Assembly: GCA_020627535.1 (NCBI GenBank)
Contig: JAHDGU010000022.1
Coordinates: forward strand, 1 to 47,499
Direction: 5' to 3'
DNA from: Saprospiraceae bacterium
Lineage (GTDB): Bacteria > Bacteroidota > Bacteroidia > Chitinophagales > Saprospiraceae
Length of the DNA stretch: 47,499 bases
Shown: positions 24,959 through 33,833 of the stretch, piece by piece
Numbering within the stretch: position 1 is the stretch's first letter
Layout: the number at the start of each line of letters is the position of its first letter
Made by a program: the position numbers and the translations under genes
The notes under the pieces: generated by a model
The model's database searches: none
Seen by the model: only the letters and a program-made list of their open reading frames with translations
Told to the model about the DNA's origin: nothing

Positions 24959-25604
24959 CCGATTATTTCTTGCATCTTATCATGACGAGATCCCGGAGTA
25001 TCCGCTCAGCTCGCATGAACAGAATCAGGCCTCAAAATTCAAGTATCACGAGCATCGTTTCAAATATCTACAGAGACACTATGGGCTTTATCATTGTTTG
25101 GAAAAGCACTATGCAGTGCAAGCTGCCGAGCAACAGTATGCTGTAGGAGATTTTGGGAAGCCCCACTTTGAAGGCGGTCACTTGGAGTTTTCTATCTCTC
25201 ATGATGAGGACTATTTTTTGATAGCGATCAGTGACGGCGTGATCGGCTGCGATATAGAGAAGCGTGATCACACTTTGGACTTTCACTTACTGGCACGACA
25301 GGTTTTCAGTCAGTATGAGATCGTCACAATGGAGAGCTTGCCAACCACAGAAATCTGCGAGTACTTTTTCCGTATTTGGACACGAAAGGAGGCTTTTATC
25401 AAAGCCCAGGGTGAGGGTTTGTCTTATGGTCTTAAGCATCTAAGCATGGACGGCAAGGAGCAAAAGGATTTCGAGATTTTATCCAGGAGGGTCGGTGATG
25501 ATGTCTCGCAAAATTGGTTTGGCAAGTCTTATCAAGGTCCACAGGACTATGAACTAGCGGTGGTCGGAGAGCATCTGCCAGCAGTGCTAGAGCATTTATG
25601 CTAG
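24951..25604 (+). CDS. Sfp-type 4'-phosphopantetheinyl transferase
   Basis: The 217 aa protein has GCDIEK (99-104) with the magnesium-binding Asp and Glu, and WTRKEAFIKAQGEGL (143-157), the signature of Sfp-type transferases. GDFGKPHF and SISHDEDY further upstream are also family-typical. It transfers phosphopantetheine from CoA to the carrier domains of this cluster. The GTG start overlaps the preceding NRPS gene by 8 bp, so it is translationally coupled and the last gene of the rightward operon. Its stop codon abuts the stop of the convergent glycosyltransferase without a spacer. Confidence 0.92.
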   Translation: MTSRLFLASYHDEIPEYPLSSHEQNQASKFKYHEHRFKYLQRHYGLYHCLEKHYAVQAAEQQYAVGDFGKPHFEGGHLEFSISHDEDYFLIAISDGVIGCDIEKRDHTLDFHLLARQVFSQYEIVTMESLPTTEICEYFFRIWTRKEAFIKAQGEGLSYGLKHLSMDGKEQKDFEILSRRVGDDVSQNWFGKSYQGPQDYELAVVGEHLPAVLEHLC

Positions 25605-26909
25605 CTATTTCTTTTGCTCTAGGAGTAATTGGATGAGCTGATCAGTGGTAAACTCAGTACTGTATCTTTTTTTCTCAGCCCGTGTTATTTTGGTCTTCCA
25701 CATTTTATCCTCCATCAGTGTGCGCAGCTTTTTGGTATCATGAGTACTAGGGTCAAAATGCAATAATCCGTTTTCGATGATGTCCTTGGCATCACTGCGA
25801 TCTGGACCTACAAGTAGGATGGGTTTATCAGTAGCCAGGTATTCCAGAAGTTTGGCCGGGATGCGTCCACGGTGGTCCTTCGTATCATTGACCAAGAGTA
25901 GTAAAATATCTGATTGCTTGAGAATCTCGAGTGCATCTTGATGGCCCAATACACCAATGAGTTTAACGTATGGCGATAACTCGATTTCTTCCAACTCTGC
26001 AATGACTTCCTGACTGATTTGCCCCACTAATTGTAAAGTGAATTTTTTCGCGATCTGCGGATTTTCATCAAGATAGTTCTTTAGGGCAAGCCAAAATTCT
26101 CTTGGGCTGCGATCCTTGTAGACTGTGCCGATATGGCTCATCACATATTGGTCCTGAGGGAGGTCTTGAGAGGCTTTAAAATCTGCTAGGACATAGCTAT
26201 TATATATATGGTGTACATTTTTTCCACCAAGTTGCTTGAGCTCATTGGCCCAAGTAGGAGATACAGTCAGTTGTATGTCACTCTCAGTCAACACGGAAGA
26301 CTCTAGACGGGTGTGTTTTGAGAGACTAGCTCGGGACAGTGGCAATTTGTCAAAGAACGCTCCGCGTGTCCAAGGATCTCTAAAATCTGCGAGCCATGTG
26401 AGCTCAGGATGTTTTTTCTTTACGCGCTGAGCTATGAGGTGGCAAGACTGTGGAGGACCTGTACTGATGATATAATCCGCTTGATTTGTCTCGAGATACT
26501 CTAGGACTGCTTGACTACATGGCTTGATCCAGTTGGCTCGCGCATCAGGAATAAAAAAATTCGCCCGGATCCAGAGAGCTACTCTTTTTAAGTAATTTTT
26601 TTGGGTATTTCCCTCATAAAAGACGCGATCGATTTTATTCTTTTCAATGCTTTTGTCTTTGCTGTTTGCCTTGAGCAGTTTTTGATAGACATCTCGCCAC
26701 TCGAAGAAGCCTACTTGGTGTTGTGTAATATTGCTTGGTGCCTTGAGCTTGTCATCAATGATCGGGTAGGAGGCATCGGACGGCGTAAAGACGACGATCT
26801 CATGGCCAAGCTCGGCAAGGCGCTGAGAAAATCGTAGCCACCTTCTCACACCTACGCTTGCAGCAGGCGGCCAATAGTAACTGACCAAGATGATGCGAGA
26901 CCTGGGCAA
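25605..26909 (-). CDS. Glycosyltransferase, GT4-like
   Basis: The 434 aa protein starts PRSRIILVSYYWPPAASVGVRRW, the N-terminal fold of GT4-type GT-B enzymes. It has DYIISTGPP and ADFRDPW in the middle and a C-terminal donor domain (HIGTVYKDRSPREF, then KLLEYLATDKPILLVGP). The conserved Lys-Leu-x-Glu-Tyr motif near the donor site is characteristic. It probably builds a cell-surface polysaccharide. The start is a TTG 2 bp after the stop of the YfhO gene; no ATG lies near. It is outside the NRPS operons, on the opposite strand. Confidence 0.82.
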   Translation of the reverse strand: MPRSRIILVSYYWPPAASVGVRRWLRFSQRLAELGHEIVVFTPSDASYPIIDDKLKAPSNITQHQVGFFEWRDVYQKLLKANSKDKSIEKNKIDRVFYEGNTQKNYLKRVALWIRANFFIPDARANWIKPCSQAVLEYLETNQADYIISTGPPQSCHLIAQRVKKKHPELTWLADFRDPWTRGAFFDKLPLSRASLSKHTRLESSVLTESDIQLTVSPTWANELKQLGGKNVHHIYNSYVLADFKASQDLPQDQYVMSHIGTVYKDRSPREFWLALKNYLDENPQIAKKFTLQLVGQISQEVIAELEEIELSPYVKLIGVLGHQDALEILKQSDILLLLVNDTKDHRGRIPAKLLEYLATDKPILLVGPDRSDAKDIIENGLLHFDPSTHDTKKLRTLMEDKMWKTKITRAEKKRYSTEFTTDQLIQLLLEQKK

Positions 26910-26911
26910 TT

Positions 26912-29473
26912 TTATTTGTTTGTCTTTTTCTTGGTGCTCGTACTTCTAGATCTGATTTTTTTCTTGCTAGACGTACTGCTTTTCTTCTTGACTCTTGAGG
27001 CCTCAGGTTCTGGAGAAAAGCTGAAGGCTATATCGTCTGAGGGCTCATCAGTTCCTGATCTTGTTTTTATCAGACGATAGACACAGAATCCTATTGCCAG
27101 TAGACAGAGTAAGGAACATATTTTACTGATCAGCTCGCCCTGTCTGTAAGTTTTTGGATCAAATTTGAATTCTATCACATGCTGTCCCGCGGGTACTTTG
27201 AGTCCACGTAGAGCATAGTTGACTCGAATGTGCTCGACAGCCTGGCCATCAATGTACGCTTGCCAGCCTTTGTTTGGACCATACCATATCTCGCTGAATA
27301 CAGCGAAATTTTCGCGCGCAGTATTTGCGTCATAGATCATATGGACAGGATCATAGGATCTCAATGAGATCGTGCCATTGGGATCGGGATTGATGCCTTG
27401 GATATAGGGCAAATACTCTTGATGCACGACAGCCTGAGTGCGAGGTTCAAATCTGCTGAGCGAAGTCAGCTCTTGCTTGTTGTCTTGTGCCTGAAGAAAC
27501 TCCCGGACAAACCAGGCATTGCCGCATACATTAGAGTTGGTCGTGACCGTAGGGTTGCCAGCAGGTCCATTGATGCCGTATTTGGCATTGAGCATGCTGA
27601 GGACTTTCATGTTGTTTTTGGACATGTGGTAGTTGATGAGATCCTCGTATCTCCTCAGCTTGACGGCACTGTAGCCTCCGATACTCTTGTGGAAATATGA
27701 TGCATCACTACTTCTAAATGCGTTGCTCGTATTATCAATGACACGGTAGTGGATATCCTTGTCTTGCAAGATTTGTCTATCTGCTGCTGTAGGCTCAAAT
27801 TTTCTTACCGCACTGGCCTTGACCGTATACTTGTCATGACTGACGATACGCCAGTCGATCTGTGCGAGGTCTATCATGACCAATGCGAGTATCGCTAGAA
27901 CTGCTGTAAGATTGCCAATGGCATTCTTTAACCACGCCCAGATGACGGCTGTCAGTATAGCAATATACGCTAGGGCTCTTAGCATATCCATCCGGAAGTA
28001 ATTGGCACGAGTGTCTAGTAGTATGTCCAGTGGCACACCTGCACTTGTATACTTGCTATCCTTGGAGTGTGACATATCCATAATGCTCGGAGCTAAGAAA
28101 AGTAGCAGGACAGTCACTGCAGCCAGAGCTCCACCGATGTAGAGGACCTTTTTGGCGAAAGCCTTACGATCAGAGAGACCCATGCGCATCAAGCGATCTA
28201 GTCCTAGACAAAATATCACGGGAAAGCACAGAGCAGCTGGCGCAAGTATGGAAGCTGGTGCTCGAAATCGATCGAACAAGGGAATCGTCTCAAAGAGAAA
28301 CTTATTGACCGCCGCAAAATGATCTCCCAGACTGTACATCGCCGCAAACCCAATACAAACCAAGGACCAAATCACCCAAGTCTTATCCACGAGAAACAAG
28401 CCCATCAAAAAAAGCAAAAACACCGTAATGCCGATATAAGGCGGTCCTTCTGTAAATGGCTGTCCGCCGTAATAAAGAGCGACCTTATTGATCTTGGGCT
28501 GGTAGCTGCTGTTGATGATGGCCTTGGCAATCTTGCTATCCAGTGCGATCTCCTCTTGATGACTGCCTCCGGCAAATCTTGGGTAGATCAAGCTGGCCAG
28601 ATCTTGGAGATTGTAAGAGAAGTGGGTGGCATAATTCCAGCCAAGTCCTGAGGATTCTCCAGCTTGCTGCTCAGCCGTGGTCTGTACGATTTTTTCTCCT
28701 CTGATCGTGTCTGGCATATACTCCATCGTAGTGAGCAATTTAGTCGCACCGGTTCCTAGGGTGATCAGAGCTATGATGATCGGAATGGCAAGACTCTTGG
28801 AGAACTGAGCAGCTTGTCCACTACGGATCAATCCGATGCCACGTATGATGACGTAAAGGCCGAGCATCATCGCCACATAGAGCGACATCTGATAGTGAGC
28901 TGCGTGGAAGTGCAGACCCAGCCCGATGACCAGACTGATCACACCCGCCCAGAGTCTCTTGTCCATCAGCAGATGTACTCCTGCCAAGATCAAGGGAAAA
29001 GTCATCAAGGCATATATCTTACTATTGTGTCCAGCCATCACAAGCCCCATCATGCTCGTGGATAAGCAGAAACTGAGAGCCCCAATGGTGCTGAGCCATC
29101 GATTGACACCCATAAGGATAAACATGATGTAGCAGGCAATCAAGCCAAAAAGAAACATGCCAATGGGCTTCTTGATGTACAGTTCTCCAAACTTCTGTAA
29201 GTAGAGAAAGACATTGGACTTAGCCATCCCACCAGTTTGATAGGTAGGCATTCCGCTAAACTGTCCATTGGACCAGAGATTTCTATTCCCTGTGGCCGCA
29301 TAGTAGTCCCAGCTTTCTTTATTGATTTTGTAAGAGTGCTTTGTGTCACTCTGTCTGAGCAACTTGCCTTGTAATTGTGGCGCAAAGAATGCCAGGCAAG
29401 TCACCAGAAATATTGCTAGGGGCAATCCATGGGTTTTCACACCTTCGGTAAATCTGCTAAGTACTTGGTCCAT
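26912..29473 (-). CDS. YfhO-family polytopic membrane protein
   Basis: The 853 aa protein has many hydrophobic segments and the Bacteroidota YfhO features: LRQSDTKHSYKINKESWDYY near the start, WSNGQFSGMPTYQ (about residues 65-80), and a periplasmic C-terminal domain containing YGPNKGWQAYIDGQ. YfhO proteins are GT-C-like integral membrane enzymes thought to act in lipoteichoic or glycan glycosylation; their role in Bacteroidota is unproven. The last 30 residues are a very basic Lys/Ser/Thr tail, which looks disordered. It is followed after 2 bp by the glycosyltransferase gene, so the two are probably co-expressed. Confidence 0.85.
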   Translation of the reverse strand: MDQVLSRFTEGVKTHGLPLAIFLVTCLAFFAPQLQGKLLRQSDTKHSYKINKESWDYYAATGNRNLWSNGQFSGMPTYQTGGMAKSNVFLYLQKFGELYIKKPIGMFLFGLIACYIMFILMGVNRWLSTIGALSFCLSTSMMGLVMAGHNSKIYALMTFPLILAGVHLLMDKRLWAGVISLVIGLGLHFHAAHYQMSLYVAMMLGLYVIIRGIGLIRSGQAAQFSKSLAIPIIIALITLGTGATKLLTTMEYMPDTIRGEKIVQTTAEQQAGESSGLGWNYATHFSYNLQDLASLIYPRFAGGSHQEEIALDSKIAKAIINSSYQPKINKVALYYGGQPFTEGPPYIGITVFLLFLMGLFLVDKTWVIWSLVCIGFAAMYSLGDHFAAVNKFLFETIPLFDRFRAPASILAPAALCFPVIFCLGLDRLMRMGLSDRKAFAKKVLYIGGALAAVTVLLLFLAPSIMDMSHSKDSKYTSAGVPLDILLDTRANYFRMDMLRALAYIAILTAVIWAWLKNAIGNLTAVLAILALVMIDLAQIDWRIVSHDKYTVKASAVRKFEPTAADRQILQDKDIHYRVIDNTSNAFRSSDASYFHKSIGGYSAVKLRRYEDLINYHMSKNNMKVLSMLNAKYGINGPAGNPTVTTNSNVCGNAWFVREFLQAQDNKQELTSLSRFEPRTQAVVHQEYLPYIQGINPDPNGTISLRSYDPVHMIYDANTARENFAVFSEIWYGPNKGWQAYIDGQAVEHIRVNYALRGLKVPAGQHVIEFKFDPKTYRQGELISKICSLLCLLAIGFCVYRLIKTRSGTDEPSDDIAFSFSPEPEASRVKKKSSTSSKKKIRSRSTSTKKKTNK

Positions 29474-29541
29474 ATGGGAGTGTTATGTCCCAAAGATATG
29501 TAGTGGACAAGCGATGGCTTGGATTCCTGAGTTAGCAGTAG

Positions 29542-30408
29542 TTATTGTGGGACTTTACAACTTTCAGCTAGCTTCTGGTAACTACTTCGATGCCATCGAG
29601 CGATATGGTCTCCGTCGCGTGGATTGAGGATTTGGAGGGTCTGGGCGAGCCCGGTGATCCCTGCATCCGTAGTGCTTTTTTCGATCAAGCAAGAGATGCG
29701 CTCTGGCTGCAGGTTAGGGTAGCGCTGAGACATCCAGTCCTGCACGCGCTCGCGAAGAGAGCTGAGGAGATCTTGATTGGATTCTGAGTCAAGCTCAAAA
29801 AATCTGACATCCTTGGCGCTCATATCGAGTACCAGCCGATCCGACATCTTCCATGGCAGATAGATCAGCTCACCATGATCTTCGCTGGATAAATCGAGAT
29901 GGACAGAAGCAGGAAATCTATCAGCAAATGGGCCAAGCTGGCTGCGATCCAGGGCTATGGTGATTTGGTCATCTAAGATCTCCGATATTTTGGCGTTGAT
30001 GCTGACGGCCGTCGTAGCAAGAGCCTCTTGTTTTTGCCATCGAAAATCATTTTTGGCAAAATAGTAGTAGAGACCAAAGCAGAGTAGAAACATCCCTAAG
30101 AATGCTGCTGCACTTTGCCATAGGTGCTTGCGCCTGAGCGTATGCCTGGCTCGATTGAGAGGCGTGTCGGCGCTTTCATCGATTTCAAAGGCATATTGGT
30201 ACTTATCGCCATCCTTGAAGATCTTGATGTGACACAGTTGGCCATTGATCATGATGCCGTAGCTCTTATCCTCTTGGATCTCAAAATCGACTTGCACGAT
30301 TTGTTCATTGCAGTGGATGACGAGATTGCCTGTATCTTGACCATGAAGGATTCCGACATTGTGCCGAGATCCTTGATCATCGATATAGACCCATCTCATC
30401 TGATTCAT
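29542..30408 (-). CDS. Hypothetical single-pass membrane protein
   Basis: The 288 aa protein is not recognised. Its N-terminal about 80 residues look like a small beta-rich domain (GILHGQDTGNLVIHCNEQ, KSYGIMINGQLCHIKIF). A basic stretch and one membrane helix (about residues 95-118) follow, then a C-terminal domain of about 165 residues. The ATG at 30408 is preferred over a TTG at 30417. It lies 68 bp upstream of the YfhO gene in the same direction and may be in its transcript. No function is proposed. Confidence 0.6.
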   Translation of the reverse strand: MNQMRWVYIDDQGSRHNVGILHGQDTGNLVIHCNEQIVQVDFEIQEDKSYGIMINGQLCHIKIFKDGDKYQYAFEIDESADTPLNRARHTLRRKHLWQSAAAFLGMFLLCFGLYYYFAKNDFRWQKQEALATTAVSINAKISEILDDQITIALDRSQLGPFADRFPASVHLDLSSEDHGELIYLPWKMSDRLVLDMSAKDVRFFELDSESNQDLLSSLRERVQDWMSQRYPNLQPERISCLIEKSTTDAGITGLAQTLQILNPRDGDHIARWHRSSYQKLAESCKVPQ

Positions 30409-30546
30409 GCTGTCCAAATATAGCTTCCGTGCTTACAACGTGAGAGCTCTTTCGGGATTGTGGTAAGAAGATTCCCGTACGCGATGAACTATGCCCGCAT
30501 ACACGACGTTTAGAGCCTGATTACGGAAAAAATAAGAGACGAAACT

Positions 30547-30960
30547 ATGTATCCAGTAGAACTTATCACACCCATGGCCAAGGAGCTGACTGATAATGGC
30601 TTCAAAGATCTGAGGACTCCAGAGGAGGTCGACACAGCGGTCAAGGAAGCAAGTGGTACGACACTTGTCGTGGTCAACTCGGTATGTGGATGTGCTGCGG
30701 CCAATGCTCGGCCAGGTGCTTTGATTTCTCTCAGCAATGCCAAATCACCGGATCATCTCGTCACAGTTTTTGCTGGTGTGCACAGGGAAGCTACAGATCG
30801 TGCACGTGAGTACATGTTGCCATATCCCCCGAGCAGTCCATCAATCGCGCTCTTCAAAGACGGGAAACTGATGCACTTGCTTGAGCGTCACCATATCGAG
30901 GGGCGACCTGCACAGATGATTGCAGAAAACCTCAAGATGGCGTACGATGCTTACTGCTAG
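30547..30960 (+). CDS. BrxA/BrxB family bacilliredoxin
   Basis: The 137 aa protein is a thioredoxin-fold enzyme with the CGC motif (Cys47, Cys49) in VVNSVCGCAAANARPG, the hallmark of BrxA/BrxB (YphP/YqiW). These enzymes remove bacillithiol or similar low-molecular-weight thiols from oxidised proteins. In Bacteroidota they are common as single genes. It is monocistronic, convergent with the rhomboid gene (6 bp between stops), and preceded by 129 bp of intergenic sequence. Confidence 0.92.
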   Translation: MYPVELITPMAKELTDNGFKDLRTPEEVDTAVKEASGTTLVVVNSVCGCAAANARPGALISLSNAKSPDHLVTVFAGVHREATDRAREYMLPYPPSSPSIALFKDGKLMHLLERHHIEGRPAQMIAENLKMAYDAYC

Positions 30961-30966
30961 CCTGAT

Positions 30967-31599
30967 TTAGCTTCCGCCAAAAGGATCTTCGTCAAAATAT
31001 CTTTTCTTAGGTTCTGAGCTTAGATCATAGCTCGGCTCCACTTCGTCCAGCTCTGTCTGATGGCGTAAGAGATAGGCAAATATGATACCCATGACACCTC
31101 CAAGCAAGTGACTCTCCCAGGAGATGCCAGGCTTGGTCGGGAGTACGCCGATGAGTAGTCCGCTGTACATGAAGAGTATGACAAGTGCGATGACGATGGA
31201 CTTGGCATTTCGTCGAAAGACGCCACTCCAAAATACAAAAGAGACTAAGCCATAAACTACTCCAGAAGCTCCGATGTGGAAACTGTCTCGTCCCATGAGC
31301 CAGACAGACAATCCTGTGAAGATGTAAATCAGAAAAAAGCTCTTGTAAGCTACTCGGCTATAAAATGCGGCAAGGACAAAAGTCATGACCATAAGTGGAG
31401 CAGTATTGCTGATCAGATGTCCCCAGTCGCCATGGATCAAGGGCGAGAATATTACACCCTTGAGACCATCGACCTCTCTTGGCAAGATGCCAAGACGGTT
31501 GAGTGGTAGGTGAAGGACGACCTTGGCAGAGTGGATGATCCATAGGATCACGGCACAGATGACCGGGAATCCCAGAGCGCGTTTAAATGCTGATTTCAT
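30967..31599 (-). CDS. Rhomboid family intramembrane serine protease
   Basis: The 210 aa protein has about six membrane segments, HGDWGHLISN (56-65), the catalytic GASG (110-113, Ser112) and the catalytic His164 in WESHLLGG. It should cleave membrane-spanning substrates within the bilayer. The C-terminal 35 residues form an acidic, hydrophilic cytoplasmic tail. Its ATG overlaps the stop of pfkA by one base (TAATG), so the genes are translationally coupled, an unusual but probably fortuitous pairing. Confidence 0.9.
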   Translation of the reverse strand: MKSAFKRALGFPVICAVILWIIHSAKVVLHLPLNRLGILPREVDGLKGVIFSPLIHGDWGHLISNTAPLMVMTFVLAAFYSRVAYKSFFLIYIFTGLSVWLMGRDSFHIGASGVVYGLVSFVFWSGVFRRNAKSIVIALVILFMYSGLLIGVLPTKPGISWESHLLGGVMGIIFAYLLRHQTELDEVEPSYDLSSEPKKRYFDEDPFGGS

Positions 31600-32567
31600 T
31601 ACGAGAGGATTTCTACGATTTGTGTGAGGGTAGGATTGATCTCCTGATGATGCTTGGTCGCATGTGCAAAGGGAGTGTATATGATGTCCGTATGTACTTG
31701 GCCAATCATGATATCAGACTTGCCAGCAAGGAGCGCTTTCACAGCTTCCATGCCCATGCGACTGGCTCGGACGCGCTCCATGCATGTTGGACGACCACCT
31801 CGCTGGATGTGTCCGAGGATGCTCACGCGTATGTCAAACTGCCGATTGCGCCGCCGCACCTGATCGGCAATGTCAAATGCACCGCCCGCATCATCACCTT
31901 CAGCGACGATAATGATATTGGAGCTCTTACGATTGTCAAAGTTTTCTTGTAGAAGACTGACAAGGTGATCGATATTGGTCTTGCTCTCTGGAATCAGCAC
32001 GGCCTCTGCGCCACAAGCGATGCCAGTACGCAGAGCAATGAAGCCTGCGTCCCTGCCCATCACCTCGATGAAGAATAGGCGGTCATGGCTGTTGGCTGTG
32101 TCTTTGATATTGTCGATGGCTGTCATGGCGGTATTGATCGCCGTATCGTAGCCGATGGTAAAATCCGTGCCGAGTAGGTCGTTGTCAATGGTGCCCGGAC
32201 ATCCTACGATCGGGATACCATGTTCTTCATAAAAAATATGCGCCCCAGAAAACGTGCCGTCTCCACCGATGGCGACCAGTCCTTCGATGCCTTCTTTCTT
32301 GAGCTGCTGATAGGCCTGGATGCGACCTTCTTTTGTGCGAAAGCGCTCACTCCTTGCACTCCGCAATATGGTACCACCAAGGTGTATGATATTGCTCACA
32401 CTCTGTCGATCCATGACTCTGAAATCACCATCGATCATTCCCTCATAGCCACGCAGGATGCCTACGACTTCCAGTCCGTGATGCAGGCCAGTGCGCACAG
32501 CTGCTCTGAGGCAGGCATTCATCCCAGGTGCATCGCCTCCTGAGGTAAAAACTCCGATCTTCTTCAT
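31599..32567 (-). CDS. pfkA: 6-phosphofructokinase
   Basis: The 322 aa protein has FTSGGDAPGMNACLRAAVR at the N-terminus, GGDGTFSGA, CPGTIDNDLLGTDFTIGYDTA and EVMGRDAGFIAL, all diagnostic of ATP-dependent PfkA. Length matches the family. The Gly after GGDGT (GGDGTF) points to ATP rather than pyrophosphate as donor. It phosphorylates fructose 6-phosphate in glycolysis. It is followed by the rhomboid gene in the same transcript. Confidence 0.96.
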   Translation of the reverse strand: MKKIGVFTSGGDAPGMNACLRAAVRTGLHHGLEVVGILRGYEGMIDGDFRVMDRQSVSNIIHLGGTILRSARSERFRTKEGRIQAYQQLKKEGIEGLVAIGGDGTFSGAHIFYEEHGIPIVGCPGTIDNDLLGTDFTIGYDTAINTAMTAIDNIKDTANSHDRLFFIEVMGRDAGFIALRTGIACGAEAVLIPESKTNIDHLVSLLQENFDNRKSSNIIIVAEGDDAGGAFDIADQVRRRNRQFDIRVSILGHIQRGGRPTCMERVRASRMGMEAVKALLAGKSDIMIGQVHTDIIYTPFAHATKHHQEINPTLTQIVEILS

Positions 32568-32622
32568 GTAGCCGAAAGATACGCAGCTCAGGACATTATG
32601 AGCTCGACTTGCTCGACCAATA

Positions 32623-33717
32623 TCATTGCGGCTGGGACCAAATCACCTGACCGCTGCATGAATCTCTGCGCGCTCCAGTGACAGATGAGAGGACATTCAT
32701 TTCTCCACACACTCGCAGCACCCCTAGAAGCGCAAAGACGAGTGCCTCCTTGTAGTCAATGAGCCACTCTTCAGGTACCGATATCTGATGATGCGCTCCG
32801 ACATGACTCGAAAGCCTGTCTATGAGCTGTAGGTTTTTACTGCCTCCACCGGTCATCAAGATATGGCCTGGGGCACAATGTGTGATGCTGCGAGACAACT
32901 GTCGGGCCATGTGCTCGACATTGGTCGTAAGAAGGTCTGAGATCCTGTGGTGATCAAGATATTTTGATAGGAGCGGTGAGTAGTACCTTTCGTACCATTC
33001 TCTCCCGAGAGACTTGGGTGGTCCACTCTGGTAATAGTCGAGTTGTTCTAGTTCTTGGAGTAGTGATGGGATGATCTGTCCGGCTTTCGCCAAAATGCCA
33101 TCTCGATCAAAGGGCATCCCTTCTATTTGAGCTAGCTGATTGAGACACATATTGATCGGGCAGATATCATAGGCAAGACGCCGGTCATCTTGCTGCCAAC
33201 TGATATTGGCAATTCCACCGAGGTTGATACAGGCTGTGTAGTCGCCAAACAGGAGAAGATCTCCGATCGGCACGAGAGGAGCACCTTGACCACCAAGCGA
33301 TACATCTAGGCTACGGAAGTCCCAGACTGTAGTGATCCCGGTATGTGCATGGATCTCGTGGCCAGATCCAATCTGTGTGGTATAGCCACGGTCTGGTTGA
33401 TGAAAGATCGTATGGCCATGGCTTGCAATGAGATCTACACTCCATCTCCGCCCTTGGAGAAATTCAATGCTTGACTCGGCTATGTATCGACCCAGTGCGA
33501 TATCGAGCGCGGCGAGACTTGAGGCTGAGTATTCATGCGCATCACGCAACTTCGATTGCAGATCATCAGGATAGTCCACGCACTGGGCATCAATAAGCTC
33601 ATAGGCCCAGCTGCCTTGATTTAGTGCAAAATCCACTAGACAGAGATCAAGACCGTCTAGCGAGGTGCCTGACATCAAGCCTAGTACACGATAGCTGTTC
33701 TTTCGCGTGATATCCAC
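32623..33717 (-). CDS. anmK: Anhydro-N-acetylmuramic acid kinase
   Basis: The 364 aa protein has GLMSGTSLDGLDLCLVDF at the N-terminus, SHGHTIFHQP, TVWDFRSLDVSLGGQGAPLVP and MTGGGSKN, matching AnmK through its length. It opens and phosphorylates 1,6-anhydro-MurNAc to MurNAc-6-phosphate in peptidoglycan recycling. The next step, MurQ, is encoded 3.5 kb away on the other strand at 37171. The start is a GTG without an obvious ribosome-binding site; it leaves the usual short leader before the glycine-rich loop. Confidence 0.94.
   Translation of the reverse strand: MDITRKNSYRVLGLMSGTSLDGLDLCLVDFALNQGSWAYELIDAQCVDYPDDLQSKLRDAHEYSASSLAALDIALGRYIAESSIEFLQGRRWSVDLIASHGHTIFHQPDRGYTTQIGSGHEIHAHTGITTVWDFRSLDVSLGGQGAPLVPIGDLLLFGDYTACINLGGIANISWQQDDRRLAYDICPINMCLNQLAQIEGMPFDRDGILAKAGQIIPSLLQELEQLDYYQSGPPKSLGREWYERYYSPLLSKYLDHHRISDLLTTNVEHMARQLSRSITHCAPGHILMTGGGSKNLQLIDRLSSHVGAHHQISVPEEWLIDYKEALVFALLGVLRVCGEMNVLSSVTGARRDSCSGQVIWSQPQ
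33082..33097 (+). repeat. Dispersed 16 bp word (GGCTTYCGCCAAAATG), representative copy
   Basis: Plus-strand copies (exact or near): 8380-8395 and 17350-17365 (one mismatch each), 23182-23197, 30970-30984, 33082-33097, 39919-39932 and 41117-41130 (one base shorter), 43311-43327 and 43739-43755 (variants). Reverse-strand copies: 10003-10017, 12282-12296, 28149-28163, 43888-43903, and looser ones at 18945-18962 and 32330-32346. They fall in unrelated genes and in different reading frames (AFAK, ASAK, ILAK, FGGS, LRKR), so protein conservation does not explain them. Confidence 0.6.
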
Positions 33718-33833
33718 TGGGTAAATATAGTCGGGACTTGGGGAGAAGCGGCTTGATGGAGATGCTCCGTCGGTATCGTGTGTAGAGAGCCAAAAGAGCT
33801 AATGCTTCGCGATGGAATGACTTTATTTGTGTG

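Noticed and set aside
27301-27313. Inverted repeat GCGAAATTTTCGC inside the YfhO gene
   Set aside because: Six-base arms inside a coding region are expected by chance at this length.
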